DNA of 64,000 nt from Paenibacillus sp. (GCF_035645195.1 NZ_DASQNA010000045.1:62001-126000), one strand, 5' to 3'. Positions 43,700-53,949 are shown, counted from the stretch's first letter. Numbers and translations are program-made. The notes: generated by a model not told the origin, from the sequence alone.

Positions 43700-44578
43700 A
43701 TGACCATCGCAAGAGCCCAAGCCCGATCGACGCCGGAGGCTCGGCGGAGACGGTCTCCCGTCTCGTCCGCCGGGCAGCTCGCGGCGCATGCCGCGCTCGG
43801 GACGCTCGTATTTCTGACGCTCGTGCCGATCGCGTTTATGCTGGTCAGTTCGCTCAAAAGCAACGCGCAAATTCTCGGCAGCTTCTGGTCGCTCCCCGCG
43901 CCGCCTAGGTGGGGCAACTACGGCGAAGCGTACGCTGCGGTGTGGCGGTACATCGCCAACACCGTGGCGTACGCGGCGGCGGGAAGCGCTCTCGTCTGCG
44001 CATTGTCTTCGGTCTCGGGCTACGTGTTCGCGAAAAAGCGGTTTCCGGGCAAGGAAACGCTGTTCATGATGATGCTGGCCATGATGATGATTCCGGGCGT
44101 GCTTACGCTGATTCCGTCGTATGTGCTGTACAACAGCATGGGGCTGACGAACACGCCGTGGGTCATCATTATCGCGCATGCGGCCGGCGGGCAAATTTTC
44201 GGCACGTTCCTTTGCAGAAGCTACATCGCCGGGGTGCCGAACGAGCTGTTCGAAGCCGCCCGCATCGACGGAGCCCACGAAATCACCGTGTTTACGCGAG
44301 TCGTGCTGCCGCTGGCGGTGCCGATCTTGGCTACGCTGTTCATCATGCAGTCGGTGGGGATTTACAACGACTATATTTGGCCGCTGCTGACGATTCGGGA
44401 CAGCTCCATCCAAGTGATCGGGGTGGGACTGACCGTGTTCGAAAACCAATTCGGCATCAAAAATATAGGCGTTCAGTTCGCCGCTTATGCACTTTCGTCG
44501 GTGCCGCTTGTGCTCATCTTCGCGTTCGGCATGAAATATTACATCCAAGGCATGACTCAAGGCGCTCTGAAAATGTAA
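43700..44578 (+). CDS. CUT1 ABC transporter permease (MalG type)
   Basis: The 292-residue six-helix permease carries the EAA loop EAARIDGAHEITVFTRV near residue 190. A GGAGGAGG site precedes ATG 43700 and the gene is 13 bp behind the fusion permease, its partner. The N-terminal 30 residues are basic and cytoplasmic. Confidence 0.92.
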   Translation: MTIARAQARSTPEARRRRSPVSSAGQLAAHAALGTLVFLTLVPIAFMLVSSLKSNAQILGSFWSLPAPPRWGNYGEAYAAVWRYIANTVAYAAAGSALVCALSSVSGYVFAKKRFPGKETLFMMMLAMMMIPGVLTLIPSYVLYNSMGLTNTPWVIIIAHAAGGQIFGTFLCRSYIAGVPNELFEAARIDGAHEITVFTRVVLPLAVPILATLFIMQSVGIYNDYIWPLLTIRDSSIQVIGVGLTVFENQFGIKNIGVQFAAYALSSVPLVLIFAFGMKYYIQGMTQGALKM

Positions 44579-44593
44579 AAGAGTAGGGAGGAC

Positions 44594-47500
44594 ATGTCGT
44601 ATATGAAACCGATGAAACGAATGCTCGCGGCCGTCGCCTTGGCCGTTATAACAGGCCAAACGCTGCTTGCGGCGATTGCGTCTGCAGGCGCGTACGATCC
44701 GACGTTGACGCCTTCGCCGAACGTCGCGAGCGGCACGGCCGTCTATCCGGCTTTGACGATTAACGACTTCAACACGCCCGAAGACGTCGCGACGTGGTCG
44801 GCCGGCGAAAATACGAAGAGCGTCGCGTTCGTGACCGGCATTTTGAACGGTCCTGGAAGCGTTTACGAAGGGGCGGGGGCGCTCGAGCAGCGGCCGGAGC
44901 CGGTGAAGGTGTACGAGTGGCGCACCGTATACCGCGATTTCGCGGAGCCGCTTGATTTGTCCGGCTATCGGTATTTGGCGCTTGCCGCCAACAGCTGGGG
45001 CTGGCAGCAGGTCGATTACGTGCTCCGCATTCGCATGCACGGCGGGGACGGGGTGCACGAGTCGATCGCGCACATTCGTCCGGACGCTTGGCGCACCGTA
45101 TTCGTCGACATGTCGTCGTGGGCGGGGCGGGCGAGCGTCGAGCGGCTCGAAATATCGTTCATGCAAAACTTCGATCTCGAGGGCGTGCCGCCGGGCGCGC
45201 CGGGGTACGACTTTTGGGACGGGCGGTTCCAGCTCGACGCGATTTCGGCGACGAACGTCCTCGACATGCGCTTTAGCAAGGAAGGGGACGCCGAAGGGTT
45301 CGAGGCGTCGCGCGGCGCGGTCGCGTCGACCGGCGGCAAGCTGGTCTGGACCGTCGCCGGACCGGGCGACGCGCTGACGTCGGGCTCGTTCGCCCTGCCG
45401 CTCGGGGAGCGCAACGCGATCATGCTGGCGCTCGCGAACGGCACGCCGGCCGAGCGGCTGCGAGTGCAGTGGATCACGGCGGAAGATCCGGAGTGGGATG
45501 ATGCCAAATCGAAGCTGTTCGACATCGAACCGTTCGGGCAGATGAAGACGTACGCCTTGAATATGTCCGATCAGTCGGAATGGGCGGGCACGCTTCGGCA
45601 GTTTCGAATTCAACCGGTCCTTGAGGCCGGAGAAGGCGGGGTGATCCAAGTGGACGAAGCGGAATTCGGCATCATGCCGCCGCTGCCTCCGGAATACATC
45701 GGCGCCGTCGCGCCGCCGACGATTCGGGAGGACGGGGTAAGCGTCGCGCTGACGGGATCGATCGAAGCGGAAGCGGTCGGCGCGCAGAACGGCGTGCTTG
45801 CGCTATATGAGTTTCCCACGTACGCCGATCCGGCGGACCCGGCGGCCGTGCGCGAGCTTCTTGCGACGGCGCAGGCGGAGGCGAATTTCGCGTTCGCGTT
45901 CCCGCTCATGGACGGCGATCGAAGCCGACTGTACTCGAAGTTCGCGGTGGCGCTGGAGACGGAGAACGGCGAGAGCCGCTGGGTTGCCGCGCCGCAGTAT
46001 ATCGTCAACCCGGATGCCGTCGCGAAGCGTTCGTACCCGTTCCCCGAAGCGCGCAGCAAGAAGGGGCTGCAGGTGCAATACACGGACGACGCGGAGGAGC
46101 TCGGCATCAGCCATGCCGCGTTGAACGTCGCGTACGATCAGATGCTGTACATCGACGGGAGCCGTCCGGACCGTACGATTCCGTACGAATTCCAAGGGAA
46201 GACGTATTACTTCCGGAAGGATACGGTCGAGCGGCTCGACGGGCAAATCAAAAGCTTGTCCGACAACGATATGATCGTCTCGCTGATTCTGATCATGTAC
46301 CCGAATCTCGATCCGGCGACGCCGAACCATCTCTTGATCCATCCGGATTCGGAGCCGGGCGGCATCGTGTACGCCGTGAACACGAAGACGGCGGAGGGCG
46401 TCGGCTACTACGGCGCCGTGACGAGCTTCCTCGCGGAGCGGTACACGCGCGAGGACGAAGCGTTCGGGCGCGCCGTCAATTACATCGTGGGCAACGAGAT
46501 CGGCCAAAACAAAATATGGAACAACATGGGACCGAAGCTGATCCACGAGTACGTTGAAGATTATGCGCGGACGCTGCGGCTGACCGACGCGATCGTGCGC
46601 AGCCATTACGACCAGGCGCGCGTGTATATTTCTTTGGATCATTTCTGGGATGAGAACTTGCCATCGGATTCGCTATGGAAGTACGACAACAAAAACATCG
46701 TCGATTTGCTGTCCGAGCATTTGAAGGCGCACGGGGACATTCCGTGGAACATGGCGTTCCATCCGTATCCGGAAAACTTGTTCAATCCGCGGTTTTGGAA
46801 CGACGAATCGGCGACCTTCGATTTCCATACGCAGCGCATCACGTTCAAAAACTTGTCCGTGCTCGTCGATTACTTGCGGCAGTCGCAGTTTTTGTACGAA
46901 GGCGACATGCGGCGGGTCATCTTGTCCGAGCAAGGATTCCACAGCTTGGACAATTCGCCGGAGGCGCAGGCGCTGCAGGCGGCGGCGTATGCGTACGCCT
47001 ATTACATCGTCGAGTTTCTCGACGGCATCGACTCGTTCATCCTGCACCGCCATGTCGATCACGCGCAGGAGGGCGGCCTTAACCTCGGCCTCTGGACGAA
47101 CGCGCCGGGGGAAATCGCGACGCCGTATGAAAAGAAAGCGATCTACGGCGTCTTCCGCGACATCGACACGGCAAGATCGCTCGAGGCGACGGAGTTCGCC
47201 AAGGCCATCATCGGCATCGACTCGTGGGAAGCCGCCATTCCCGGCTTCGATGCATCGCAGTTGACCGATCGGGAGGCGCCGGCGTCGTACCCGGCCGAGT
47301 TCGCGAACGCCTCGCGCCGCGAAGGCGCCTCGCAGCTGAGCGTCGCGACGTTCGAGAGCGGCACGGACGGCTGGCGGCTCGCCGACAACAGCCGGGCGGT
47401 CGCGCGGCATGCCGGCGACGCGTACGAAGGCGAGGCGTCGCTCGAGGTCCAGTTCAGCGCTCTCTCGAAAATGTGGCGCGGCGCCGACGTCGCATTCGAC

Positions 47501-48613
47501 GCGCCGCTCGACGCGACGGAGCACCCGGCGCTTCACGTGGCGCTCAAGATCCCAGGGGAGCTCGCGGATCGCCCGTATTACGCGAAGGTGAAGGTCTACA
47601 GCGGCAGCCGCAGCGCGGAGTCCGTCGTCGCGCTGCAGCGGCCGAACGAATGGACGCACGCGATCGTCGACTTGACCGGCTGGGGCGGACTTGACTCGGT
47701 CGATCGGGTCAAGGTGTGGATGATGTCGCCGTCGCTAGCGAACTGGAGCGGAACGTTCCTGATCGACGACGTGGCGTTCCGGAAGGCGGGCGGCGCGCAG
47801 GAGGGGCGCGTCAACTTCGACGTGACGGCTGCGCTCGAGGGCGACGGTCCGCTCGGGCCCGGCGCGCAGGTGAAGGTCGCGGTCACGAACTACGACGACA
47901 AGCCGCTGACCGGGGAAATCGCAGTGTCCTCCGAGCATTTGACGTTCGCCGAGGCGGCGCTGCCGGTGAAAGGCGTGCAGACCGGGGAGACGAAGACGTT
48001 CGTGCTGACGGTGACCGCTTACACGCCTCCGGCCGACGGGCTCGTGACGGCGGCGTTCGCTTACCGGAATACGACGCTCGCGAAGACGATCGCGAAAGAT
48101 AAGGAAGACGGCGAGGAGCAGGTGCCGGATGACGTCGCGCTGCTGTACAATTTCGAACGCGGCGTCGCCGGCTGGGAGCGCGGCGAGCGGGTCGCGGAGC
48201 TGCGCACCGTCGAATCGTTCCCGAACGGGCCGCACGTCCCGATACTGGGCAGCTACGCGCTGAACGCGAGAGCCGAAGCCGTTGCGGCGTCCGCGTGGAA
48301 GACGGTGCGCACGGCGCCGGTCGAGCCGATCCGCATGACCGAGGGGCGCACGTTCTTCTACCATATCAACTCGTACGGCGGCGTCCCGAACGCGACGTAC
48401 GAAACGCGCGTCGTCCTGACGGGCGCGGACGGCACGAAGATCGAAGCGGTCGCGCCGATGCAGGCGGACCGGTGGAATCGGATCGAGGTGCCGATCGCCG
48501 ATTGGAGCGGGAGGGACGCGGTCGCGTCGATCGAGATCGGCTTCCGCGCCGTCGGCAGCGACATGGCCTGGAATCCGGAAATCCAGTACGACTACATCGG
48601 CTACATGAAATAA
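44594..48613 (+). CDS. Large secreted DUF5722-type protein with ligand-binding modules
   Basis: The 1339-residue protein has a signal peptide (about 1-34). A jelly-roll-like module covers about 50-220, a second beta-rich region about 230-480, and the DUF5722-like core about 485-890. The core has glycosidase-like strands such as NYIVGNEIGQNKIWN, YISLDHFWDENLP and VILSEQGFHS, whose Glu and Asp residues fit a TIM-barrel hydrolase. Two further modules (about 915-1060 and 1180-1339) flank an Ig-like stretch. No cell-wall anchor is seen. ATG 44594 is very close to GGGAGG; ATG 44603 is an alternative. It ends the rhamnosidase/transporter locus, so cleavage of a complex glycan outside the cell is likely. 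Confidence 0.75.
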   Translation: MSYMKPMKRMLAAVALAVITGQTLLAAIASAGAYDPTLTPSPNVASGTAVYPALTINDFNTPEDVATWSAGENTKSVAFVTGILNGPGSVYEGAGALEQRPEPVKVYEWRTVYRDFAEPLDLSGYRYLALAANSWGWQQVDYVLRIRMHGGDGVHESIAHIRPDAWRTVFVDMSSWAGRASVERLEISFMQNFDLEGVPPGAPGYDFWDGRFQLDAISATNVLDMRFSKEGDAEGFEASRGAVASTGGKLVWTVAGPGDALTSGSFALPLGERNAIMLALANGTPAERLRVQWITAEDPEWDDAKSKLFDIEPFGQMKTYALNMSDQSEWAGTLRQFRIQPVLEAGEGGVIQVDEAEFGIMPPLPPEYIGAVAPPTIREDGVSVALTGSIEAEAVGAQNGVLALYEFPTYADPADPAAVRELLATAQAEANFAFAFPLMDGDRSRLYSKFAVALETENGESRWVAAPQYIVNPDAVAKRSYPFPEARSKKGLQVQYTDDAEELGISHAALNVAYDQMLYIDGSRPDRTIPYEFQGKTYYFRKDTVERLDGQIKSLSDNDMIVSLILIMYPNLDPATPNHLLIHPDSEPGGIVYAVNTKTAEGVGYYGAVTSFLAERYTREDEAFGRAVNYIVGNEIGQNKIWNNMGPKLIHEYVEDYARTLRLTDAIVRSHYDQARVYISLDHFWDENLPSDSLWKYDNKNIVDLLSEHLKAHGDIPWNMAFHPYPENLFNPRFWNDESATFDFHTQRITFKNLSVLVDYLRQSQFLYEGDMRRVILSEQGFHSLDNSPEAQALQAAAYAYAYYIVEFLDGIDSFILHRHVDHAQEGGLNLGLWTNAPGEIATPYEKKAIYGVFRDIDTARSLEATEFAKAIIGIDSWEAAIPGFDASQLTDREAPASYPAEFANASRREGASQLSVATFESGTDGWRLADNSRAVARHAGDAYEGEASLEVQFSALSKMWRGADVAFDAPLDATEHPALHVALKIPGELADRPYYAKVKVYSGSRSAESVVALQRPNEWTHAIVDLTGWGGLDSVDRVKVWMMSPSLANWSGTFLIDDVAFRKAGGAQEGRVNFDVTAALEGDGPLGPGAQVKVAVTNYDDKPLTGEIAVSSEHLTFAEAALPVKGVQTGETKTFVLTVTAYTPPADGLVTAAFAYRNTTLAKTIAKDKEDGEEQVPDDVALLYNFERGVAGWERGERVAELRTVESFPNGPHVPILGSYALNARAEAVAASAWKTVRTAPVEPIRMTEGRTFFYHINSYGGVPNATYETRVVLTGADGTKIEAVAPMQADRWNRIEVPIADWSGRDAVASIEIGFRAVGSDMAWNPEIQYDYIGYMK

Positions 48614-48623
48614 CGGGGCACCC

Positions 48624-48663
48624 GGCGAAAACCCATTGGCGAACGTTCCAATGGGTTTTCGCC
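48624..48663 (+). terminator. Long perfect stem-loop behind the DUF5722 gene
   Basis: A perfect 16-base stem (48624-48639 with 48648-48663) encloses an eight-base loop. The 3' arm includes TTTT but no T-run follows. It probably ends or attenuates the locus E transcript just before the kinase gene. Confidence 0.6.
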
Positions 48664-48685
48664 GTCCCGGGGAGGAAGGAACGGA

Positions 48686-50410
48686 ATGAAGCCGTTATGG
48701 AAAGCGCCTGCGGACTCCATATTTTATAAAATCGTCATGACGTTCCTCGGTTTGCTCGTCCCGCTCTGCGGGCTTAATTTCATGATGAACGATTCCGGGG
48801 CGTCCATCGTCCGCGACGAAATTACGCGGTCGATGGAGGACAAGGTAAAGCTGTACGTCCATTTGATCGAATCCGATTTCGTCCGGGTCATCGAGCTCGT
48901 TCAGACGTACGTGAACGATGAAGATTTGATGATGCTCAGCACCGCCGCCCCGGTTATGACGGAGGTGGAAAAAACGGAGGCGATTCTCGCGTTGAAGCAA
49001 AAGATCGATCTCGTCAAATCGTCCAGCCGTTTCGTCGAAAACGCGAGCGCCTTCATCCCGCTGCTCGACCGGACCGTCTCTTCGAACGACAACTACATCG
49101 CCGCGTTCGACCGGGAGCAATTCGAGGCGCTGGCGGTGACAACGAACCGGTACGAAGCGCCGTTCCTGCTGTGGGACGATCGTTTGTTCGTCAGCGTGCC
49201 GTACCCCGATCCCGCGCTGACGGAAGGCGCCCGGCCTCCGCAATTTCTGCTGACAGTGGAGGTGTCCGAACGGGCGCTTCGGGAGACGCTCCGTCAGTTT
49301 ACGAACAATGGAGAAGTGGCCCGGCTCGCCGTCGACTCGCTGCGGTGGTCGATCCGCAGCGACGGCGTCGGCGAAATCGCGCCCGCCGAAAGCGGCGACC
49401 TGTTCGTCGTTTCGCATGCGTCGGAGCGGATCGACGCGTCGCTCTCGATCTCCATGCCGAAAGCGCAGGCGTTCGGCCCGCTGCATCGGTACAGGACATG
49501 GCTGCTATGGATCGCTTGCTTGTCCGCGATCGTCGTCGTGTTTTTCGCGTTCAGCGTGCACCGCATTATTGATCGGCCGCTGCGGACGCTCGTTCGGTCT
49601 CTCGGCATGGTGGAGAAGGGCAATCTGCAGGTGGAGGTGTCGTACCCGCGGAAGGACGAATTCGGCTTCCTGTACAACCGGTTCAACGCGATGGTCAAGC
49701 AGCTGAACGTGCTCGTCCATGAAGTATACGAGCAGCAATACCGCGTTCGGCTTGCGGAACTGCGTCAGCTGCAATCGCAGATCAATCCCCATTTTCTGTA
49801 CAACAGCTTCTTCCTGCTACATCGAATGGCCACATTGCAGGACAACGACAATATCGCCCGGTTTACTTCGTATCTAGGCGATTATTTCCGGTTTATTACG
49901 CGGGACGGCGAGTCCGACACGCGGCTCGACGACGAGGCGAACCATGCGCGCACGTATACGGAAATTCAAGCGTTCCGCTTCGGCCCGCGCATCCGCGCCG
50001 AGTTCGGGGAACTGCCGCCGGAGGCGGCGGAGCTGCGCGTCCCGCGGCTGATCTTGCAGCCGCTTATCGAGAATGCGTATACGCACGGCTTGGAGAAAAA
50101 GACGAAGGACGGGCGGCTGCGCGTCGGCTTCCGAACGGACGGGAACGCGCTGTCGATCGTCGTCGAGGACAACGGCGAGACGCTGGCCGAGGATGCGCTC
50201 AGGGAACTGCGCGAGCGGCTGCGCGCTCCGGAAACGTCGGCCGAGAGCACAGGGCTGCTCAACGTACACCGGCGTCTTCGCATCCGCTACGGGGCGCCGT
50301 ACGGCTTGTCGCTCGAACGGAGCATAGAAGGCGGATTACTGGCGGAATTGCGGATCCCGCTAGAGAAGGAGGGAGAAATGACGGATGTACCGCTTATTGA
50401 TCGTCGATGA
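48686..50410 (+). CDS. YesM-type sensor histidine kinase
   Basis: The 574-residue kinase has membrane helices at about 13-35 and 272-294 with an extracellular sensor domain between them. A HAMP domain (about 293-345), the phosphoacceptor motif INPHFLYNS near residue 369 and an HATPase domain (IENAYTHGLEKK, VVEDNGE) follow. The start is ATG 48686 after GGGGAGGAAGG. It overlaps the response regulator gene by 26 bases. The signal is probably a sugar sensed directly or through the transporter downstream. Confidence 0.93.
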   Translation: MKPLWKAPADSIFYKIVMTFLGLLVPLCGLNFMMNDSGASIVRDEITRSMEDKVKLYVHLIESDFVRVIELVQTYVNDEDLMMLSTAAPVMTEVEKTEAILALKQKIDLVKSSSRFVENASAFIPLLDRTVSSNDNYIAAFDREQFEALAVTTNRYEAPFLLWDDRLFVSVPYPDPALTEGARPPQFLLTVEVSERALRETLRQFTNNGEVARLAVDSLRWSIRSDGVGEIAPAESGDLFVVSHASERIDASLSISMPKAQAFGPLHRYRTWLLWIACLSAIVVVFFAFSVHRIIDRPLRTLVRSLGMVEKGNLQVEVSYPRKDEFGFLYNRFNAMVKQLNVLVHEVYEQQYRVRLAELRQLQSQINPHFLYNSFFLLHRMATLQDNDNIARFTSYLGDYFRFITRDGESDTRLDDEANHARTYTEIQAFRFGPRIRAEFGELPPEAAELRVPRLILQPLIENAYTHGLEKKTKDGRLRVGFRTDGNALSIVVEDNGETLAEDALRELRERLRAPETSAESTGLLNVHRRLRIRYGAPYGLSLERSIEGGLLAELRIPLEKEGEMTDVPLIDRR

Positions 50411-52016
50411 CGAGCCGTACACGGTCGACGGGCTGTTCGAAATATTGCAGGACGCCCCCGGCCTGCCGGAGATGGAGCTGTACAAAGCGTATGCGGCGGA
50501 AGAAGCGCTCGCCTGCCTCAATCGGGTGAAGGTCGACGTCGTCGTCAGCGACATCCGCATGCCCGGTATGGACGGCTTGGAGCTGCACCGGAGCATCCGC
50601 GCGCGATGGCCGCTCTGCAAGGTCATCTTCCTAACGGGGCTGAACGACGCGGACGTCGTCCGGCAGGCGATGCGGGGCGGCGGAGCGGACTATCTTCTGA
50701 AAACGGAAGGCGACGCGCCGATCCTGGACGCCATCCGCGCCGCGTTCGAAGCGATCGAGCGGGAGCTGACGAACGACCGGTTTCTCGCGACGGCGAAAGC
50801 GCGGCTTCGGCAGGCGCTTCCCGCCATGCGCAACGATTGGTTCCGTCGGCTCTTGCACTATGGGGTCGAGGAGCACGGCGTGCCGCAGGCGAAGCTGGAC
50901 GAGCTCGAAAGCCCGCTCTCGGCGGACGCGCCCGCGCTGCCGATCGTCGCGCGCGTGGATCGGTGGCCCGACGGGTCGACGGCGGCCGATCGCTCCTTGC
51001 TGCTGTACGCGATCGAGAACATCGCCGCCGAGCTGCTAGCAAGCGTCCGTATGCAGTGGATCGCCGCGGACGAAACGTACTTCGTCCTGCTTGTGCAGCC
51101 GGGCGCGGGCGCGGCGGCGGACGAAGCGGCGTGGGCGCAGACGGTCAAATTCGCGCAGGGCACGCTCGAGACGGTGCAGGCCGCGTGCTCCCGCCTTCTC
51201 AAGCTGACGGTGTCCGCGGTGTGCGGCCGCGAGCCGCTGCCCTGGGAGGCGGTGCCCGAAGCGTGCTACGCCATGCGCAAATCGCTCGTCGTCGGCGTCG
51301 GGGACGGGCGAAGCATGATGTTGCTTTCGCGCAGCGGCGAGAAGCCGCCGTGCGGCGACGCGCGCGACGAAGCGGCCGCCGCACGCCACCGGGAGCGTCT
51401 CGAGGCCGCGCTGGAGACCGGTGACATCGAGGGGGCGAGAAGTGCGATCGAAGCCGGCTTCGAGGACGTCGCGGCGTATGCGGCATACGTCGAGACGTAT
51501 TACGCGGCGGCGAACCGGCTGCTCTCGCTCGCGAACCGGTGGGGCGTCGCCGAGCGGAAGGACACAGGCGTTCGCATCGACGACCTGATGGACCTCCGCG
51601 CGCATCAATCGCGCGATCAGGCAGTTCGCTGCCTGCAAGACGCCGCGGAGCGGCTGCTTCGCGCAAGGCGGAACGTCCAGGACGAACGCGCGCAACGCAT
51701 CGTCGACAAAGTCGACCGATGCATCCGCGAACGGATTCGCGAAGACGTCTCGCTGACCGCGCTCGCGGAGGCGGTGTATTTGAACCCCACGTACTTGTCC
51801 ATGCTGTACAAACAAATCAAAGGAACGAACATTTCCGATACGATTCAGCAAGTCCGGCTCGAGCGGGCGAAGGAGCTGCTCGCCGATCCGCGGCTGAAAA
51901 TTCACGAGGTGGCGGCGGCCGTCGGCCTGGATAACCCCGGCTATTTCACGCGGTTTTTCCGCAAGCATGCCGGCGTTTCGCCGCAAGAATACCGGAACGC
52001 GTCGGCGCCTCGATAA
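50385..52016 (+). CDS. YesN-type response regulator with AraC DNA-binding domain
   Basis: The 543-residue protein has a receiver domain (residues 1-120; acidic pair Asp8/Asp9, phosphoacceptor Asp56, Lys near 107), a variable middle part, and two AraC helix-turn-helix motifs at about 445-540 (VSLTALAEAVYLNPTYLSMLY, HEVAAAVGLDNPGYFTRFF). The start lies within the kinase gene, so the two are coupled. The next operon (52130-55755) is the likely target. Confidence 0.93.
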   Translation: MYRLLIVDDEPYTVDGLFEILQDAPGLPEMELYKAYAAEEALACLNRVKVDVVVSDIRMPGMDGLELHRSIRARWPLCKVIFLTGLNDADVVRQAMRGGGADYLLKTEGDAPILDAIRAAFEAIERELTNDRFLATAKARLRQALPAMRNDWFRRLLHYGVEEHGVPQAKLDELESPLSADAPALPIVARVDRWPDGSTAADRSLLLYAIENIAAELLASVRMQWIAADETYFVLLVQPGAGAAADEAAWAQTVKFAQGTLETVQAACSRLLKLTVSAVCGREPLPWEAVPEACYAMRKSLVVGVGDGRSMMLLSRSGEKPPCGDARDEAAAARHRERLEAALETGDIEGARSAIEAGFEDVAAYAAYVETYYAAANRLLSLANRWGVAERKDTGVRIDDLMDLRAHQSRDQAVRCLQDAAERLLRARRNVQDERAQRIVDKVDRCIRERIREDVSLTALAEAVYLNPTYLSMLYKQIKGTNISDTIQQVRLERAKELLADPRLKIHEVAAAVGLDNPGYFTRFFRKHAGVSPQEYRNASAPR

Positions 52017-52129
52017 TCCAGAACAAAAGCGAAGGAATCCGAACATTGTACCATTTAATGCTTTTGCGGAGCGGACTATACTGAGGGCAGAACGAAGAAC
52101 CGCGATTCGATGCAGGGAGGGTTCCGATC

Positions 52130-53878
52130 ATGCAAAGAAGAAGAACTTGGCTCGTCGGAGGGCTAAGCGCGATGCTGTTGGTTGTAAGCGCTTGCTCAGG
52201 ATCTGGAGGCAGCACCGTCGGCGATGCCGGGGGAGGCGGCGCCGCGGGAGGCGAAGCCCCGGCGGCAACGGGCAGCGGCGCGGCTGGCGCAACCGGCGGC
52301 GATGCGGGAGGCGCAGCCGCGCCCGCGGCGGATCCGCTCGGCAAATACGATCCGCCGATCGAAATATCGACGGTGCGCATCGTCAACGACACGTTCCGCT
52401 ACGCGGACGGCGAAGACATCAACAATAACGTCTGGACGCGATCGCTGAAGGAGAAGCTCGGCATTACGGTCAAATACGACTGGGTCGTCAGCGGCGACGG
52501 CCCGGGCGGACAGGGCGAGCAAAAAATGAACGTCTCGATCGCGTCCGGCGACCTGCCGGACTTCATCCCGGTCAACGCGAGACAGCTGAAGCAGCTCGTC
52601 GAAGCGGATTTGCTCATGGATTTGACCGATGTGTACGAGCAATACGCATCTCCGTTCACGAAAGCGATCATGACGCAGGACGGTCCGAACGCGCTCGCCT
52701 CCGCCACGTTCGACGGCAAGCTGATGGCAATACCGAATACGGGCTCGTCGATGGACGGCGCCGCGATGATTTGGGTGCGCGAGGATTGGCGCAAGAAGCT
52801 CAACCTGCCGGAGCCGAAGACGATGGACGACGTCGTCGCCATCGCGAAGGCATTCGCGGAGGGCGATCCGGACGGGAACGGCCAGAACGATACGATCGGC
52901 TTATCGTTGTACAAAGACTTGTACGGCGGCTATGCAGCGATCAACGGCGTCGCGAACGGCTTCCACGCCTACCCGAGACAGTGGGTGAAAGACGAATCGG
53001 GGCAGCTCGTCTTCGGAAGCATTCAGCCGGAGATGAGAGAAGCGCTGCTCCATTTGCAAACCATGTTCAAGCAAGGATTAATAGACCGCGAATTCGGCGT
53101 AAAGGACGTCGGCAAAGCGGCCGAGCTCGCCGCCGCCGGGAAGCTCGGACTGCAGTTCGGCACGATGTCCAATCCGTTATGGCCGCTCGTCGACAACAAG
53201 CGGAACGACCCGGAAGCGGAGTGGCAGGCGTATCCGATCGTCTCTGCCAACGGAGAACCGGCCCGGCCGGGCGTCAATTTGGCGGTAGGCGCGTATTACG
53301 CGGTGCTTAAGGAAGCGAAGCATCCCGAGGCGTTGCTGAAAATCATCAATTTGTTCGTGGAAACGGGCTGGGGCGAATCGACGACGGCCGAAAATTACGC
53401 GGAGCATTTCACGAAAGACGGCATCGAGCGGCATAAATATCCGCCGTTCCAAACGTGGCCCGCTCGCAAAAACCTCGATATCCATCTGCATATCACCGAA
53501 GCGATGAACAGCGGCGACTTCACGAAGCTGAATCCGGAGGAGCAGGACAATTACGGACAAATCAAAGCGTTCTTGGACGGGAAAGAAAACAGCGAGCTTG
53601 GCTGGGGCTACTACAAAGTGTTCGGTCCGGACGGTTCGTTCAAGGTCATCAACAAATACGTCAACGAAGGGCTCTTGATGCAAAACGAGTTCTTCGGAGC
53701 GCCGACGCCGACGATGGTCGATCGGGACGCGACGCTGCTCAAAATGGAGCTCGAGGTATTCACGAAAATCATTCTCGGCGATCCGATCGAGCTGTTCGAC
53801 AAATTCGTCAGCGATTGGAAAAACCTCGGCGGGGACGACATTACGAAAGAGGTTAACGACTGGTACGCGAACCGGTAA
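52130..53878 (+). CDS. Extracellular solute-binding lipoprotein (LplA-like)
   Basis: The 582-residue lipoprotein has the lipobox VVSAC (Cys22) and a long Gly/Ala linker (to about residue 65). The mature part shows LplA-type features (KLGITVKYDWVVSGDGPG, DGNGQNDTIGLSLYKD). A GGAGGG site precedes ATG 52130. A TATACT at 52077-52082 may be a -10, but no good -35 is seen, which fits an activator-dependent promoter. YesN upstream is the likely activator. LplA-type proteins commonly bind oligosaccharides. Confidence 0.9.
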   Translation: MQRRRTWLVGGLSAMLLVVSACSGSGGSTVGDAGGGGAAGGEAPAATGSGAAGATGGDAGGAAAPAADPLGKYDPPIEISTVRIVNDTFRYADGEDINNNVWTRSLKEKLGITVKYDWVVSGDGPGGQGEQKMNVSIASGDLPDFIPVNARQLKQLVEADLLMDLTDVYEQYASPFTKAIMTQDGPNALASATFDGKLMAIPNTGSSMDGAAMIWVREDWRKKLNLPEPKTMDDVVAIAKAFAEGDPDGNGQNDTIGLSLYKDLYGGYAAINGVANGFHAYPRQWVKDESGQLVFGSIQPEMREALLHLQTMFKQGLIDREFGVKDVGKAAELAAAGKLGLQFGTMSNPLWPLVDNKRNDPEAEWQAYPIVSANGEPARPGVNLAVGAYYAVLKEAKHPEALLKIINLFVETGWGESTTAENYAEHFTKDGIERHKYPPFQTWPARKNLDIHLHITEAMNSGDFTKLNPEEQDNYGQIKAFLDGKENSELGWGYYKVFGPDGSFKVINKYVNEGLLMQNEFFGAPTPTMVDRDATLLKMELEVFTKIILGDPIELFDKFVSDWKNLGGDDITKEVNDWYANR

Positions 53879-53884
53879 ACGAGA

Positions 53885-53922
53885 GGGAAGCGCCGCGGCG
53901 CCCGCCGACGGGCTTCCCTTTT
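53885..53922 (+). terminator. Stem-loop with T-run behind the LplA-like gene
   Basis: GGGAAGC (53885-53891) pairs with GCTTCCC (53912-53918), with a GC-rich inner part that can fold further, and TTTT follows. It lies inside the operon and probably acts as an attenuator that lowers permease expression. Confidence 0.55.
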
Positions 53923-53949
53923 ATACATTCCGGAAAGGAGGACTGCCCC

